NCBI RefSeq assembly: GCF_048984525.1
Contig: NZ_JBMGJC010000010.1
Span: forward strand, 1 to 64,000
Length of the DNA stretch: 64,000 nt
Origin: Syntrophopropionicum propionicicum_A
Lineage (GTDB): Bacteria > Bacillota > Desulfotomaculia > Desulfotomaculales > Pelotomaculaceae
Direction: 5' to 3'
The translations under genes were made by a program, and so were the position numbers. Under the pieces are notes generated by a model. It was not told where the DNA came from. It saw only the letters and a list, made by a program, of their open reading frames with translations, and ran no database searches. Numbering within the stretch: the stretch's first letter is position 1; each line of letters opens with the position of its first letter. This document shows, piece by piece, positions 1 through 8,814 of the stretch.

Positions 1-313
1 CGGTGGTCCTGATTAAAAGGTCCACGTGGGCCGGTTTTATTACGGCCTGCCCGCTCCTGAATATGTCAAGCAGGGTCTCTGCTTCGTGGGTCACGCTGAT
101 GATGGTCTGCAGGTCTAGGAATGACGCGGAGCCTTTGAGCGAGTGGAACAGCCTGAAGATGGCGTTTAGGATGGCCTCGTCTATTTCTCCCACGGTCAGC
201 GCTTTTTCTTCCATGGCTATTATCTGCGGCTCTACGTCGTCCAGCATCTCCCGGCTGTCCATGATAAAATACCTCAGCATTACCATGCTTTCGTCCATAT
301 TGTCATTGCTCAT
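1..313 (-). CDS. CheA-like histidine phosphotransfer protein, N-terminal fragment
   Basis: The ORF begins at ATG 313 behind an AGAGGTG ribosome-binding site and runs off the left edge, so only about 104 residues are visible. They form a helical Hpt domain with the motif FHSLKGSASF, in which the His is the expected phosphoacceptor, as in the P1 domain of chemotaxis kinase CheA. The rest of CheA (dimerisation, ATPase, CheW-like) would lie outside the window. It is transcribed in the same direction as the upstream response regulator and PAS kinase, about 120 nt away, so the three may form one signalling locus. A stand-alone Hpt protein or another hybrid kinase remains possible. Confidence 0.72.
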   Translation of the reverse strand, partial: MSNDNMDESMVMLRYFIMDSREMLDDVEPQIIAMEEKALTVGEIDEAILNAIFRLFHSLKGSASFLDLQTIISVTHEAETLLDIFRSGQAVIKPAHVDLLIRTT

Positions 314-350
314 AATACACCTCTGTTTAAAGAAAAAAATACCCCTGTTC

Positions 351-381
351 CCTTAAATAATCGTAACCACGATTTTCAAGG
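351..381 (-). terminator. Weak hairpin after the response regulator
   Basis: On the minus strand CCTTGAAAATCG can pair with CGATTATTTAAGG around a short loop. A T-run follows about 10 nt later, before the CheA-like start. It may be a weak terminator or attenuator rather than a full stop. Confidence 0.35.
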
Positions 382-434
382 TTATTGGGGTTTTCCTGAT
401 TTTGACCTTTCCAATCCCTTAAATTGTTACAGGT

Positions 435-1088
435 TTACTTTTCCACTGTGGTCAGGCCTTCGCGAATGGCATACTTGATCAGCCCGGCCACGCTGTTTAT
501 GCCCAGCTTGTTCATGATCTGCCTGCGGTGGGCCTCCACAGTCTTTTCACTGACATACAGGGCGGCGGCAATTTGGTGGGTGTTTTTCCCTTCCGCCAGA
601 ATTTGCAGTACTTCCCGTTCCCTGGCGGTTAAGATGTCAAAGACCGAGGTGTTGTCTTCCCGCAGGCTCTTCACGTAGTCCTTGATTACCATTTTCGCAA
701 CTGCGGGGCTGATATACGGGTTATCTTCCATGACGGTATTTATGGCGATGATCAGCTCGTCAAAATCGCTGTCTTTTAATAAATAACCCGAAGCGCCGGC
801 CTTAAACATTTCCGCGACGAACCTTTTATCTGAATGCATCGACAGAGCAATAATCTTAACGTCCTGATTTTCCGCGTTAATCCTGCGGGTGGCTTCTATG
901 CCGTTCAAGTTGGGCATACCGATATCAATGATGACGACATCAGGCGAAAGCTCTCTGGTCATCTTCGCGGCTGTATAGCCGTCAGGCGCGGTGGCAATCA
1001 CCTCAATACCAGGCTGATCTTCCAGCATGAAACGGAGGCCTTCACAAAATATTTTGTGGTCATCGGCCAGGATGATTCTAATACCCAA
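435..1088 (-). CDS. NarL/DegU-type response regulator
   Basis: 217 residues, the normal length for a LuxR-type response regulator. The receiver domain (about 1-120) has the acidic pair D9-D10, phosphoacceptor D55 in VVIIDIGMPN, and the conserved Lys in GYLLKD. A LuxR helix-turn-helix fills about residues 150-205 (LTAREREVLQILAEG and VSEKTVEAHR). The protein should bind DNA as a phosphorylated dimer. It lies 21 nt downstream of the HisKA_3 kinase gene, and this kinase subfamily normally pairs with NarL-type regulators, so cognate pairing is very likely. Target genes cannot be read from the sequence. Confidence 0.93.
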   Translation of the reverse strand: MGIRIILADDHKIFCEGLRFMLEDQPGIEVIATAPDGYTAAKMTRELSPDVVIIDIGMPNLNGIEATRRINAENQDVKIIALSMHSDKRFVAEMFKAGASGYLLKDSDFDELIIAINTVMEDNPYISPAVAKMVIKDYVKSLREDNTSVFDILTAREREVLQILAEGKNTHQIAAALYVSEKTVEAHRRQIMNKLGINSVAGLIKYAIREGLTTVEK

Positions 1089-1109
1089 AGTACCATACCC
1101 CCCATTAAG

Positions 1110-4100
1110 CTAATCTCTATTTGCCAGCGGCGCCTCAACTGTAACACAGGTGCCATGCCCCGGCTTCGATATTATTTCCAGGCGCCCGCCAAGGTGCTCC
1201 AGCCGTTCGTGAATGCTAAAAAGCCCGAACCCTTCGTTTTTGCGATACCCAGGTCCTATTAATGCGGTATCGAAACCGGCCCCGTCATCCACGACTTCCA
1301 CCTGTATGTTATCACCCAGCTTTTGGACCAATATATTTACCTTTTTCGCACCGGCGTGTTTTACAATGTTAAAGAACAGCTCCCTCACTATCGTGAAAAG
1401 AATGATCCTTAGCTCCTCGCCCAGGGATTTGGGTTTCAACCGGTTAACCAGGTTAAAACCGACACCGTTCTTCTCCAGCAGCTGTTCGCCAAGCCACTCC
1501 ACCGCGGCCCCGAAACCAAGGTCATATAGGATCGGGGGGCTCAGCTCAAAGGTCAGCGACCTCGTATTTTTAATAGCTTCCTCAATAAGGGCGTTAATAT
1601 CATCAAGGGTACTTAAAACTGATTCCGTTGGTGCAGCCTTTTTTAACGCTCCCAGTTTCAGCCTGGCAACGGCCAAAGACTGTCCGATATGGTCGTGGAT
1701 ACCTTCCGCTATACGTCTCCTTTCCCGCTCCTCAACCAGGGCCAGCTTGGCGGCAAGCGACCTGAGCTGTTTTTGATAGCTGTTTATTCTCTCCTCCGCT
1801 TCACTGCGCAGAGTAACGTCCTCAATACTTAAAACCGCTCCCTCAATCCTGCCTGACCGGTCGTACAGAGGCGCCCCGTTAATTGAGAGCAGCGTCCTTT
1901 TCCCGTCCGGCCACTGGATTGCATGGGCGGCGTCAAGCACCTGCCGGCCGGTGGATATGACCTGTTTGTAGACCAGTTCCTCATCCGGGACAGGGATGCC
2001 CTGGTAGTCTGTATAAAACCACTTTGGCATTTTATAGGCGCTTCTGTTTTTGTTCTTTAACTTTAAACACAGCAGCTGCTCTGCCCTGGCATTGGCAAAC
2101 GTAATTTTTAAATCATTATTTACAACTAAAATGCCAGCCGGGCTGGTCTCAATAATACGGTCTATCAGCTCGCGCTCACCCAGTTTTTCCAAAGCCAGCT
2201 GAAGTTCCCTGCCGGTTGCTCTGAACCTTTCCTCAAGGTGCTTCAGGCCGGTAATATCACGTATGGATTGGATAGCCCCGACAATTTCCCCGCCTTTATC
2301 AAACAGCGGCGAGGCTTTTACCCACAGGTACGCGCCCTTTCCCCTGTAAGCAGTCTGGGCGTAAGTCTCACCGAAAAAGGTGTTGCCTTCCTTCCTGACA
2401 TAGTCATAATGGTTTTTGATCATGTCTTCGTCCGCAAAAATGAGGTCGATAAAAATTGGCCTGGGCTCCCCGTGAAACGGTACCGCGTAGCTGTAATCGC
2501 CCTGGCCCAGGATATCTTCTTTTTTCACGCCTGTTAATTCCTCGATCACATGGTTCCAGGCGATTACCCTGCCCTCCCGGTCGATGACAAAGGTGGCGTC
2601 AGGCAGAAAATCAATTATGTCCAGGAGCTGCTGGTTGGCGGCCTGCAGCTTTTCCTCGGCTGTTTTGCGATCTGTGATGTCGCGAATGGATTCAATCGCG
2701 CCGATAATATTTCCCTCACTGTTATAGAGCGGTGAAGCCTTGCCCCACATTATCGCGCCTTTTCCCTGGTATACGCACGGGGTATAAGCCTCGGCGCAGA
2801 TAGTATTTTCTTTTCGTTCTGTGTTTTTATAATCTGTCTCAGCATTGCTGTTTTCTAAAAGGATTAAATCTATCAGGATCGGCCTGCGCAGGCCGTAAAA
2901 AGGTTGAGAGTAAGCATAATCCCCGCGGCCCAGTATGTCCTCCTTGCAAACACCCGTCATATCTTCTATGGCCCGGTTCCAGGCAATCACCCTGCCGTCC
3001 CGGTTGACGGCAAAGGTGGCGTCCGGCAGGAAATCAATAATATCAAGGAGTTGCTGGTTTGTGGCGAGCAGTTTGTCTTCCGCCTGCAGGCGATCGGTGA
3101 TATCGCTGCAATAAACAGTCACCCCAATTATTACTCCGTTATCCGTAACGATTGGGCTGTAAATATCCTCCCAGTACCTGCGGTTCAAATTTTCGTCGCC
3201 ATATTCCTCGATTACACTGAAGTGCTCCCCGGACAGGGCCCGGTTGAAATTTACAGCCGCTTTTTCCCTGTCTTCCGGGTAAGTGATATAATTGAGCATG
3301 CTTTTGCCCTGCTGGATGTCAGCCCCCCAGATGTTTTTCATTGTGCTATGGTGGGCTTTATTAAAGAATATATAGCGGTAGTTCTTATCAAGAGAAAACG
3401 TTATGATGTTTTGCGGGCTTTCAACAATGGACCTCAGCAGTGCCTCGGACTGCCGTAATTCTTCTTCGGCCTTTTTACGCTCTTCAATATCGCTGATAAC
3501 TCCAACCACCCCGGCCAGCGTACCGTCAGTGTTAAAATAAGCGGCCTTGTTGATGATGGCGCTGTGCCTGACTCCGTCGGCATACAGCACGGAGGATTCA
3601 TATATTTGTACACCCTGTTCTCTGAAGAGCGCTTCGTCCATTTTATGGCATCCGTCAGCCAGGTCTAAGGGAGTCAGGTCATAAATCGACTTTCCCACTA
3701 TGTCATTTTTATTTCTGCCCAGGAGCGCTTCATAAGCTTTGTTGCAGCCCTGGTAGACACCGTTGACGTCCTTGTAATAAATGGGGCTGGGAATGTTGTC
3801 AATCAGCCGCTGCAGGAAAAGCGCCTGTTTGTGCAGCTCGGTTTCCACCCACCTGCGCACCGTGATATCTTCACATGTTATCAGGTGCTCGCCGCTTTCC
3901 AGTTTTACGCCTACGAAACGGACTGTCTTTTGAATTCCGTCTTTGCTCGTTACCGTATAAATTCTTGGCCTGCTTTCCCCGGTCACAAGTGCCTTTATAT
4001 CGTTAAACCAGTCTTTTATTGCAATATGCCTGTTTGCAGGGCCGGGAAACGCCTTCTTAAGCCATCTTCTTTCATTCAGGACTTCATATGGATCATAACC

Positions 4101-4595
4101 GAACAGTTCTTTAAATTTTGGATTAACATATTTGAACGAGAAATTTTCATCAAACAACACCATGCCGAAAGGGGCTTTTTCCAGCAGACTTTCAAACTTA
4201 TGTTTTTCAGAGCGCAGCGCCTCTTCCGCCAGCTTGCGCTCCTCGATTTCCTTCTGCAGCTGGATGTTGCCTTTCCTTTGCCTGGCTGTGCAAAAGAAAA
4301 TTTTCTCATCATTTACAACCGCGCAGCTCAGTTTTACAATAACAGGAATTTCAGCGGTTCCAGCGCGCCTGTGGGTTGTTTCAATGACACGGGAGTGGGA
4401 AGCCTCCATCCCGGAGATAACTGACAACATATCTTCAGAAATATGCAGGTTGTAAAAGTTCTTCTTTAACAGCTCTCCGCGTTGGCAGGCGAAAGCAGCC
4501 ACAGCAGCATCATTGGCGTCAATAATGCTTCCGTCGCTGCCCCGAAAAATCAATACTGCATCCGGGCTCTGGTCAAAAAACTTCTTGTAGGGCAT
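1110..4595 (-). CDS. Multi-PAS sensor histidine kinase (HisKA_3/HATPase_c)
   Basis: About 1,161 residues with no signal peptide or membrane segment, so a cytosolic sensor. I count seven PAS-like modules before the kinase core: roughly 5-110, 140-250, 262-380, 388-510, 520-640, 645-765 and 790-910. The fifth and sixth are close duplicates (both LLDIIDFLPDATF followed by the GRVIAWN stretch). The DHp helix has the HisKA_3 motif ERRRIAEGIHDHIGQSLA with the phosphorylated His near residue 960, then an ATPase domain with a DDGAGFD box and GFGLFSIHERL. The start chosen is ATG 4595, preceded by GAGGAG at about 7 nt; a TTG six codons upstream would put that site inside the gene. The signal sensed is unknown. 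Confidence 0.9.
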   Translation of the reverse strand: MPYKKFFDQSPDAVLIFRGSDGSIIDANDAAVAAFACQRGELLKKNFYNLHISEDMLSVISGMEASHSRVIETTHRRAGTAEIPVIVKLSCAVVNDEKIFFCTARQRKGNIQLQKEIEERKLAEEALRSEKHKFESLLEKAPFGMVLFDENFSFKYVNPKFKELFGYDPYEVLNERRWLKKAFPGPANRHIAIKDWFNDIKALVTGESRPRIYTVTSKDGIQKTVRFVGVKLESGEHLITCEDITVRRWVETELHKQALFLQRLIDNIPSPIYYKDVNGVYQGCNKAYEALLGRNKNDIVGKSIYDLTPLDLADGCHKMDEALFREQGVQIYESSVLYADGVRHSAIINKAAYFNTDGTLAGVVGVISDIEERKKAEEELRQSEALLRSIVESPQNIITFSLDKNYRYIFFNKAHHSTMKNIWGADIQQGKSMLNYITYPEDREKAAVNFNRALSGEHFSVIEEYGDENLNRRYWEDIYSPIVTDNGVIIGVTVYCSDITDRLQAEDKLLATNQQLLDIIDFLPDATFAVNRDGRVIAWNRAIEDMTGVCKEDILGRGDYAYSQPFYGLRRPILIDLILLENSNAETDYKNTERKENTICAEAYTPCVYQGKGAIMWGKASPLYNSEGNIIGAIESIRDITDRKTAEEKLQAANQQLLDIIDFLPDATFVIDREGRVIAWNHVIEELTGVKKEDILGQGDYSYAVPFHGEPRPIFIDLIFADEDMIKNHYDYVRKEGNTFFGETYAQTAYRGKGAYLWVKASPLFDKGGEIVGAIQSIRDITGLKHLEERFRATGRELQLALEKLGERELIDRIIETSPAGILVVNNDLKITFANARAEQLLCLKLKNKNRSAYKMPKWFYTDYQGIPVPDEELVYKQVISTGRQVLDAAHAIQWPDGKRTLLSINGAPLYDRSGRIEGAVLSIEDVTLRSEAEERINSYQKQLRSLAAKLALVEERERRRIAEGIHDHIGQSLAVARLKLGALKKAAPTESVLSTLDDINALIEEAIKNTRSLTFELSPPILYDLGFGAAVEWLGEQLLEKNGVGFNLVNRLKPKSLGEELRIILFTIVRELFFNIVKHAGAKKVNILVQKLGDNIQVEVVDDGAGFDTALIGPGYRKNEGFGLFSIHERLEHLGGRLEIISKPGHGTCVTVEAPLANRD

Positions 4596-4698
4596 ACCAG
4601 GCTCCTCGGTCAATGAATAGATTAAATTCCATTTTATAAGGAAGTTTCGACATTTTTGGAAAAGATTCCTCTTGTTTGTATAAATATTTTAGTTTAAA

Positions 4699-4731
4699 AC
4701 ACATTGACAGGATTTACAGGATAATCTTTTA
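4699..4731. repeat. 9-bp-period repeat, half copy
   Basis: Two to three units of the ACAGGATTT-type 9-mer between the SpoIID-like gene's terminator and the kinase gene. It is the same family as the arrays near 14.6, 17.5, 28.3, 44.8 and 55.4 kb. Confidence 0.6.
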
Positions 4732-4737
4732 TAAGAA

Positions 4738-4766
4738 CAGCGGCCCCCCGCCAGGGAGGCCGCTTA
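4738..4766 (-). terminator. Terminator of SpoIID-like gene
   Basis: GCGGCC stem with a CTCCCTGGCGGGGG loop region closed by GGCCGC, located 15-45 nt after the stop codon. The downstream tract is T-rich but imperfect. Confidence 0.6.
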
Positions 4767-4782
4767 AAAGATGTCCTTTTTA

Positions 4783-5727
4783 TCACTTCCACTCTCTTTT
4801 GATAGCAATATCTTTAAAATAGAAGTTTATGATATCTTCCGGAGATTTGCCCTGTTCCGCCATGAGCCTGGCGCCCCACTGGCACATGCCCACCCCGTGG
4901 CCGAAGCCTTTGCCGGTCAAGACCAGCTGACCGCCTTCCACCCTGACATCAGACAGCAGCATTGACCGCACCTTTTCGCTGCCCAGGGCCAGCCTCAGGG
5001 ACGGCCCCCCTACTGTGGCGCTGCCCAGTTTAATTTGTTCAGCCCTTCCCGAGGGTCCCTTTTTTTCAATAGCCGCTGAAGTGAGCGAACCGGGATCTTT
5101 GCCGGCTTTTCCCTGCACGGCCGACCTGACCTGACTTACCGGTACTCTGGCCTCCCAGGCTTTGTTCTTCGGTTCGGTTATCGAAAGACAGCCGTCCTGC
5201 GCTCCCGCTCTTAAATAAGGGGTGGGTTCCTTGGTGAATGCCAGACCCTCTTCCGCGGTTGCCGAGATGCCGCCGTCACAGGCGGAAAACCAGGCGCGGA
5301 TATATTTGTCGCCGTAAGTTACAACCTCGCCCCTGGTCGATTCCACCGCCTGGCGGACGTTATCATTGATTTTTGTCGGGTCGTAGGCCTGTGATTCTTC
5401 TACACTTGTTGAAACGTCGGCGCCATGTAGCTGCTTCACCCTGCCTGACTCTATGTTTTCCATGGTAAAGGTACGGGCCACAATAGCCTGAGCGGCCAGT
5501 GCGTTGACCGGCCATTTGGTATCCATTTCCGCGGCGACAACTCCCTGCACATATTCTTCAATTTTAATATTTTTCTTCTGGCCGGTCTTGTTGTCATACA
5601 GAGAAATTGTCGGCTCATCTTTTGCCGGGGGCTCGATCTTTGGCGCCGGTTTTTTACTGCAGCCCGCGGTATATAAAAGTGTGGCCAGACAAAATAAAAT
5701 TATCAGTACACGCGTTTGCCGTAACAC
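4783..5727 (-). CDS. SpoIID/LytB-domain lipoprotein
   Basis: 314 residues. The N-terminus is a lipoprotein signal ending in a lipobox (LYTAGC, Cys near 23), so it should be anchored on the outer face of the membrane. The SpoIID/LytB domain spans about 45-310 and includes EEYVQGVVAAEM near its start and GKGFGHGVGMCQWGA near its end. SpoIID family members act on or stimulate cleavage of peptidoglycan glycan strands, as in engulfment. This is not necessarily SpoIID itself, which is usually beside other loci. The start is GTG 5727, with GGAGGGG 5 nt upstream; that site lies in the 3' arm of the preceding terminator hairpin (see findings). Confidence 0.85.
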   Translation of the reverse strand: MLRQTRVLIILFCLATLLYTAGCSKKPAPKIEPPAKDEPTISLYDNKTGQKKNIKIEEYVQGVVAAEMDTKWPVNALAAQAIVARTFTMENIESGRVKQLHGADVSTSVEESQAYDPTKINDNVRQAVESTRGEVVTYGDKYIRAWFSACDGGISATAEEGLAFTKEPTPYLRAGAQDGCLSITEPKNKAWEARVPVSQVRSAVQGKAGKDPGSLTSAAIEKKGPSGRAEQIKLGSATVGGPSLRLALGSEKVRSMLLSDVRVEGGQLVLTGKGFGHGVGMCQWGARLMAEQGKSPEDIINFYFKDIAIKREWK

Positions 5728-5731
5728 AAAA

Positions 5732-5770
5732 ACCCCTCCTGCCTTTTCTTTTAGTTTTGGCAGGAGGGGT
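5732..5770 (-). terminator. Terminator of rqcP, overlapping the next gene's RBS
   Basis: A perfect 12-bp stem (ACCCCTCCTGCC with GGCAGGAGGGGT) is followed by TTTTTGTG on the minus strand, a textbook intrinsic terminator 6 nt after the rqcP stop. The 3' arm contains the Shine-Dalgarno sequence of the SpoIID-like gene, and the T-run overlaps its spacer and GTG start. Confidence 0.9.
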
Positions 5771-5775
5771 GTTAA

Positions 5776-6042
5776 TTATGTAGCATTGTCTTCAATCATC
5801 TTATACAGTTCGGCGGCTAGCTTGGCAGGCACATTTTCCCTGACTGCGGCGATTTCAAAAACGATTTTTCTACCCCCAAAATTAATCCTCACCATATCAC
5901 CGGGTTTAATTTCGGTACCAGCCTTCGCGGTCCTTCCGTTTACCTCAACCTGACCGCGGTCACAAATTTCCTTAGCCAGGGTACGCCTTTTGATCACACG
6001 TGATACCTTCAGAAATTTATCAAGCCGCAAACCAGCCGCCAC
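5776..6042 (-). CDS. rqcP: S4-domain ribosome quality-control protein RqcP (YabO)
   Basis: 88 residues consisting almost wholly of one S4 RNA-binding domain (RLDKFLKVSRVIKRR, then GQVEVNGRTAKAG and IKPGDMVRI). This is the YabO/RqcP family, Hsp15-like proteins that bind the 50S subunit with RqcH and help add poly-alanine tails to stalled nascent chains. The position beside HU and MazG matches Bacillus gene order (yabN-yabO). In Bacillus it is followed by yabP, yabQ and divIC; here those are missing and a SpoIID-like gene follows behind a terminator. Identification rests on domain, size and synteny. Confidence 0.88.
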   Translation of the reverse strand: MAAGLRLDKFLKVSRVIKRRTLAKEICDRGQVEVNGRTAKAGTEIKPGDMVRINFGGRKIVFEIAAVRENVPAKLAAELYKMIEDNAT

Positions 6043-6057
6043 CGTCCTTTAAAGCCT

Positions 6058-6088
6058 TGAAAAAAAATCAGACTTATACAGTCTGATC
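6058..6088 (-). terminator. Terminator of the HU gene
   Basis: Stem ATCAGACT/AGTCTGAT with a 5-nt loop, followed by an uninterrupted T-run on the minus strand, about 12 nt after the HU stop codon. Confidence 0.9.
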
Positions 6089-6099
6089 AGGCAGCAATA

Positions 6100-6375
6100 T
6101 TATTTAACCACCGCTTCTCTGAGTGATTTCCCGGCCTTGAAGACAGGAACCTTGGCAGCGGCGATATTGATCTCTTGACCTGTTTGCGGATTTCTACCCT
6201 TGCGGGCTGCCCTCTCTCTGATTTCAAAAGTGCCGAAGCCCACTAGCTGGACTTTGTCGCCCTTCCCTAAAGCAGCGCCAATAGCTTCTAAAATAGCATT
6301 CACAGCTTTTTCAGAATCTTTTTTGGTTAACTCAGTTTTTTCGGCAACACTGGAAATCAATTCTGCCTTGTTCAT
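6100..6375 (-). CDS. hup: DNA-binding protein HU
   Basis: 91 residues, the usual HU length. It starts MNKAELISSVAEK and carries the family signature VGFGTFEIRERAARKGRNPQ that forms the DNA-binding arms, then IPAAKVPVFKAGK-like residues. HU binds and bends DNA as a dimer and helps compact the nucleoid. The ATG has a strong AAAGGAGGGG ribosome-binding site. It sits between mazG and rqcP with its own terminator, consistent with high independent expression. Confidence 0.97.
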   Translation of the reverse strand: MNKAELISSVAEKTELTKKDSEKAVNAILEAIGAALGKGDKVQLVGFGTFEIRERAARKGRNPQTGQEINIAAAKVPVFKAGKSLREAVVK

Positions 6376-6460
6376 ACGACCCCTCCTTTAATAAATAGAA
6401 ATATTAATCCCTTACTATTCGCGAAAATTCTTGCAGATCCTTCCTGCAAGAAAATGTTTC

Positions 6461-8086
6461 CTATATTTTTTCTAGTTTTTTTGCATCTTCCCACCACTTG
6501 TCCAGCTCAGACAGGCTGAAAGATGATAATTTCCTGCCGGAAAGCCCGGCCATCTTTTCGACATGGTTAAAGCGCCTGGTAAATTTCACGGAAGTTCCGG
6601 TTAAGGCTGTCTCCGGTTCAACACCCAGCAGCCTGGCCAGGTTGACCACGGAGAACAGCAGGTCTCCCAATTCATCTTCTATTCTAACCTGATCCCCCGT
6701 TTTAATTACAGCTTCAAGCTCACTCATCTCCTCACGGGCCTTTTCCAGGGCTCCCCGGAAATCCGGCCAGTCAAAGCCGACGCCGGCGGCTTTTTCCTGC
6801 AGCTTGGCCGCTCTCATAAGCGCCGGGAAACATTGCGGCACTCCTGACAACAAACTTTCAGGCTTGTTCCCCGCCCTTTCTTCCGTTTTTATCTTTTCCC
6901 AGTTCAAGAGGACTTCGCTGCTGTCCTTCACGTTAACGCTGCCAAAAACATGGGGGTGGCGCCGGATCATTTTTTCAGATATTCCGGCTACAACATCATT
7001 CATGTCAAAATTTTGGTTTTCAGCGGCAATTTGGGCGTGAAATACAATTTGTAGTAATAAGTCTCCCAATTCTTCACATATTTTATACCTGTCGCCCTCG
7101 CTTATGGCTTCTAAAACTTCATATGTCTCCTCAATCAGGTAGGGCCTCAGGCTGCGCTGGTCCTGCTCCCTGTCCCAGGGGCAGCCTCCCTCTCCGCGCA
7201 GCCGCGCCAGGATATCGACCAGCGGGTCCAGGGGAAAGCTGCAGGGCTGGTCTGAACTGTCTCTTCCTGCCCCGGTTCTTTCATCAGAGACGCTCTCCGC
7301 AGCCGGATCAGCGCCTTCATTTTCATATACCTGTATTACTACCGGCGCCCCTGTTTCTTTGGAGTTGTCAATGCTTCCGTCAAGCCCGGCGGCAGAGTTC
7401 CCACCGGTTAATTCCGGCACATAAAGGCTGGTGAGGTGGTCCACCCAGGCCAGCCTGTCCAGCTCAAAAAGCGATATGGTCTCCACCCTTTCCTCACCGG
7501 GAATACCGGCCCCTCTTACTATCGTAACCCGGTGTTCCGGCGGATAAATGTCAAGCAGCGAAATTTTTATATCGGAGGCTACCAGCCGGCTGTAGACCTG
7601 GGTTATAACAGCGGGCCGGCCGGGCAGGGGCGGCTTTTGATCAAGCCTGAGGCCGTCAACCAACTGCAGCCCCGGGCCCGGATCAATCCTGAGCGACAGA
7701 AAAAGAGAGTCCAGGAAACTCAACGCAGGCAGAATTTCAATATTTATGCCCGCCGATTCCGCCATTTCGATTACAAGGCGCACTGACTCCTCCGCCACCA
7801 GGGGGTGTCCGGGTACGGCATATAATACCTCCCCCGTTCGCGCCTCTGAAAGCACCTCTTCCGCAATCCTGGCGTAGACCCTCTGAAAGTCGGATTCTGC
7901 CTCGTAAATATAATCAAAAGTAGAAAAGGCGACCCCTTCCTGCCGGAGCCAATCCACTACCGGGTGTATGCCGGTGCGGAGCAAAACGCGGGGGGATGAT
8001 TTCAGGGACTCCCATGTCCCCAGGGTAATGCCGCCGGGCGCACCGGGCCCCAGGCCGGCGACAGTTATCTTGGGCTGAGAGGGCAT
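6461..8086 (-). CDS. mazG: MazG/YabN fusion: methylase-like domain plus nucleotide pyrophosphohydrolase
   Basis: 541 residues. Residues about 1-225 form a tetrapyrrole/corrin methylase-like SAM domain (VAGLGPGAPGGIT at the start, AVPGHPLVAE inside). A variable linker leads to two MazG modules from about 285: GGCPWDREQDQ, then EETYEVLEAI and EELGDLLLQIVFHA, and a second copy ending in EDELGDLLFSVVNLARL. MazG hydrolyses non-canonical or excess NTPs to NMP and pyrophosphate. This fusion is the YabN form found in spore-forming Firmicutes; the role of the methylase half is not known to me. It lies between spoVT and hup as in Bacillus. Confidence 0.93.
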   Translation of the reverse strand: MPSQPKITVAGLGPGAPGGITLGTWESLKSSPRVLLRTGIHPVVDWLRQEGVAFSTFDYIYEAESDFQRVYARIAEEVLSEARTGEVLYAVPGHPLVAEESVRLVIEMAESAGINIEILPALSFLDSLFLSLRIDPGPGLQLVDGLRLDQKPPLPGRPAVITQVYSRLVASDIKISLLDIYPPEHRVTIVRGAGIPGEERVETISLFELDRLAWVDHLTSLYVPELTGGNSAAGLDGSIDNSKETGAPVVIQVYENEGADPAAESVSDERTGAGRDSSDQPCSFPLDPLVDILARLRGEGGCPWDREQDQRSLRPYLIEETYEVLEAISEGDRYKICEELGDLLLQIVFHAQIAAENQNFDMNDVVAGISEKMIRRHPHVFGSVNVKDSSEVLLNWEKIKTEERAGNKPESLLSGVPQCFPALMRAAKLQEKAAGVGFDWPDFRGALEKAREEMSELEAVIKTGDQVRIEDELGDLLFSVVNLARLLGVEPETALTGTSVKFTRRFNHVEKMAGLSGRKLSSFSLSELDKWWEDAKKLEKI

Positions 8087-8223
8087 ACCGCATCTCCTTT
8101 CAATGTTTGCAGCTAAATCTGGGATATGTTACATGTTATCACAATAATGAAGATATGTCCTGTAATACAGACAATTTCCCGGCGGCGCGGTATTTATACA
8201 GCAGGCATGACGCCGTATATATA

Positions 8224-8250
8224 AAAAAGTGGCCCGCTAGAGGCCACTTG
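8224..8250 (-). terminator. Terminator of spoVT
   Basis: Stem AAGTGGCC/GGCCACTT followed by TTTTTTATAT on the minus strand, a few nucleotides after the spoVT stop. Confidence 0.9.
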
Positions 8251-8253
8251 CAG

Positions 8254-8814
8254 TTATTGTTCCATTTGTTTGGCCAGAAAACCCGCTGCGGTCTCGGCCA
8301 GCTTGAGCTCCATTTCGCCCATTTTGGTATCAGGTTCTTTTGATGCCAGTATAACTGCCCCGATCGGATCTCCCTCTGCTATAATCGGAGCGATAACCTC
8401 AGAAGAAAATTTACATTCACCGTCTTCGATGAGAAGGCACTCCTTGCAGGACGCGTCTTCCCCCGGGTTATTGATAATTACGGCCTTACGTTCTTCCATA
8501 ACTTTTTCTACGGCATTTCCTACCGGTTTATTCAAGAACTCTTTTTTTGGAGCGCCGGAAACAGCGATGATGTTGTCCCGGTCGGCTATACATGCGATAT
8601 GACCCAAGGCCTCATATAATGAATCGGCGTATTCTTTAGCGAAATCTCCCAGCTCACCGATGGGCGAATACTTTTTTAGGATTACTTCACCTTCCCTGTC
8701 CACAAAAATCTCGAGGGGATCACCTTCACGAATTCTGAGCGTCCTTCTTATTTCTTTGGGGATAACAACCCTGCCGAGATCGTCAATACGGCGGACTATG
8801 CCCGTGGCTTTCAT
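8254..8814 (-). CDS. spoVT: Stage V sporulation regulator SpoVT
   Basis: 186 residues in two domains. An AbrB-type swapped-hairpin DNA-binding domain (1-50: MKATGIVRRIDDLGRVVIPK, at 20 residues) is followed by a GAF-like domain (about 55-186). SpoVT acts in the forespore as a tetramer, tuning sigma-G genes for coat, cortex and germination functions. A strong AAAGGAGGG site precedes the ATG. The gene has its own terminator and lies between prsA and mazG; in Bacillus it likewise follows mfd. A second, shorter AbrB protein is encoded at 47.0 kb. Confidence 0.96.
   Translation of the reverse strand: MKATGIVRRIDDLGRVVIPKEIRRTLRIREGDPLEIFVDREGEVILKKYSPIGELGDFAKEYADSLYEALGHIACIADRDNIIAVSGAPKKEFLNKPVGNAVEKVMEERKAVIINNPGEDASCKECLLIEDGECKFSSEVIAPIIAEGDPIGAVILASKEPDTKMGEMELKLAETAAGFLAKQMEQ

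Noticed and set aside
1213..4424. Several plus-strand ORFs of 100-200 residues opposite the PAS kinase
   Set aside because: They lie wholly within a well-supported gene in another frame, lack ribosome-binding sites, and show no domain pattern.
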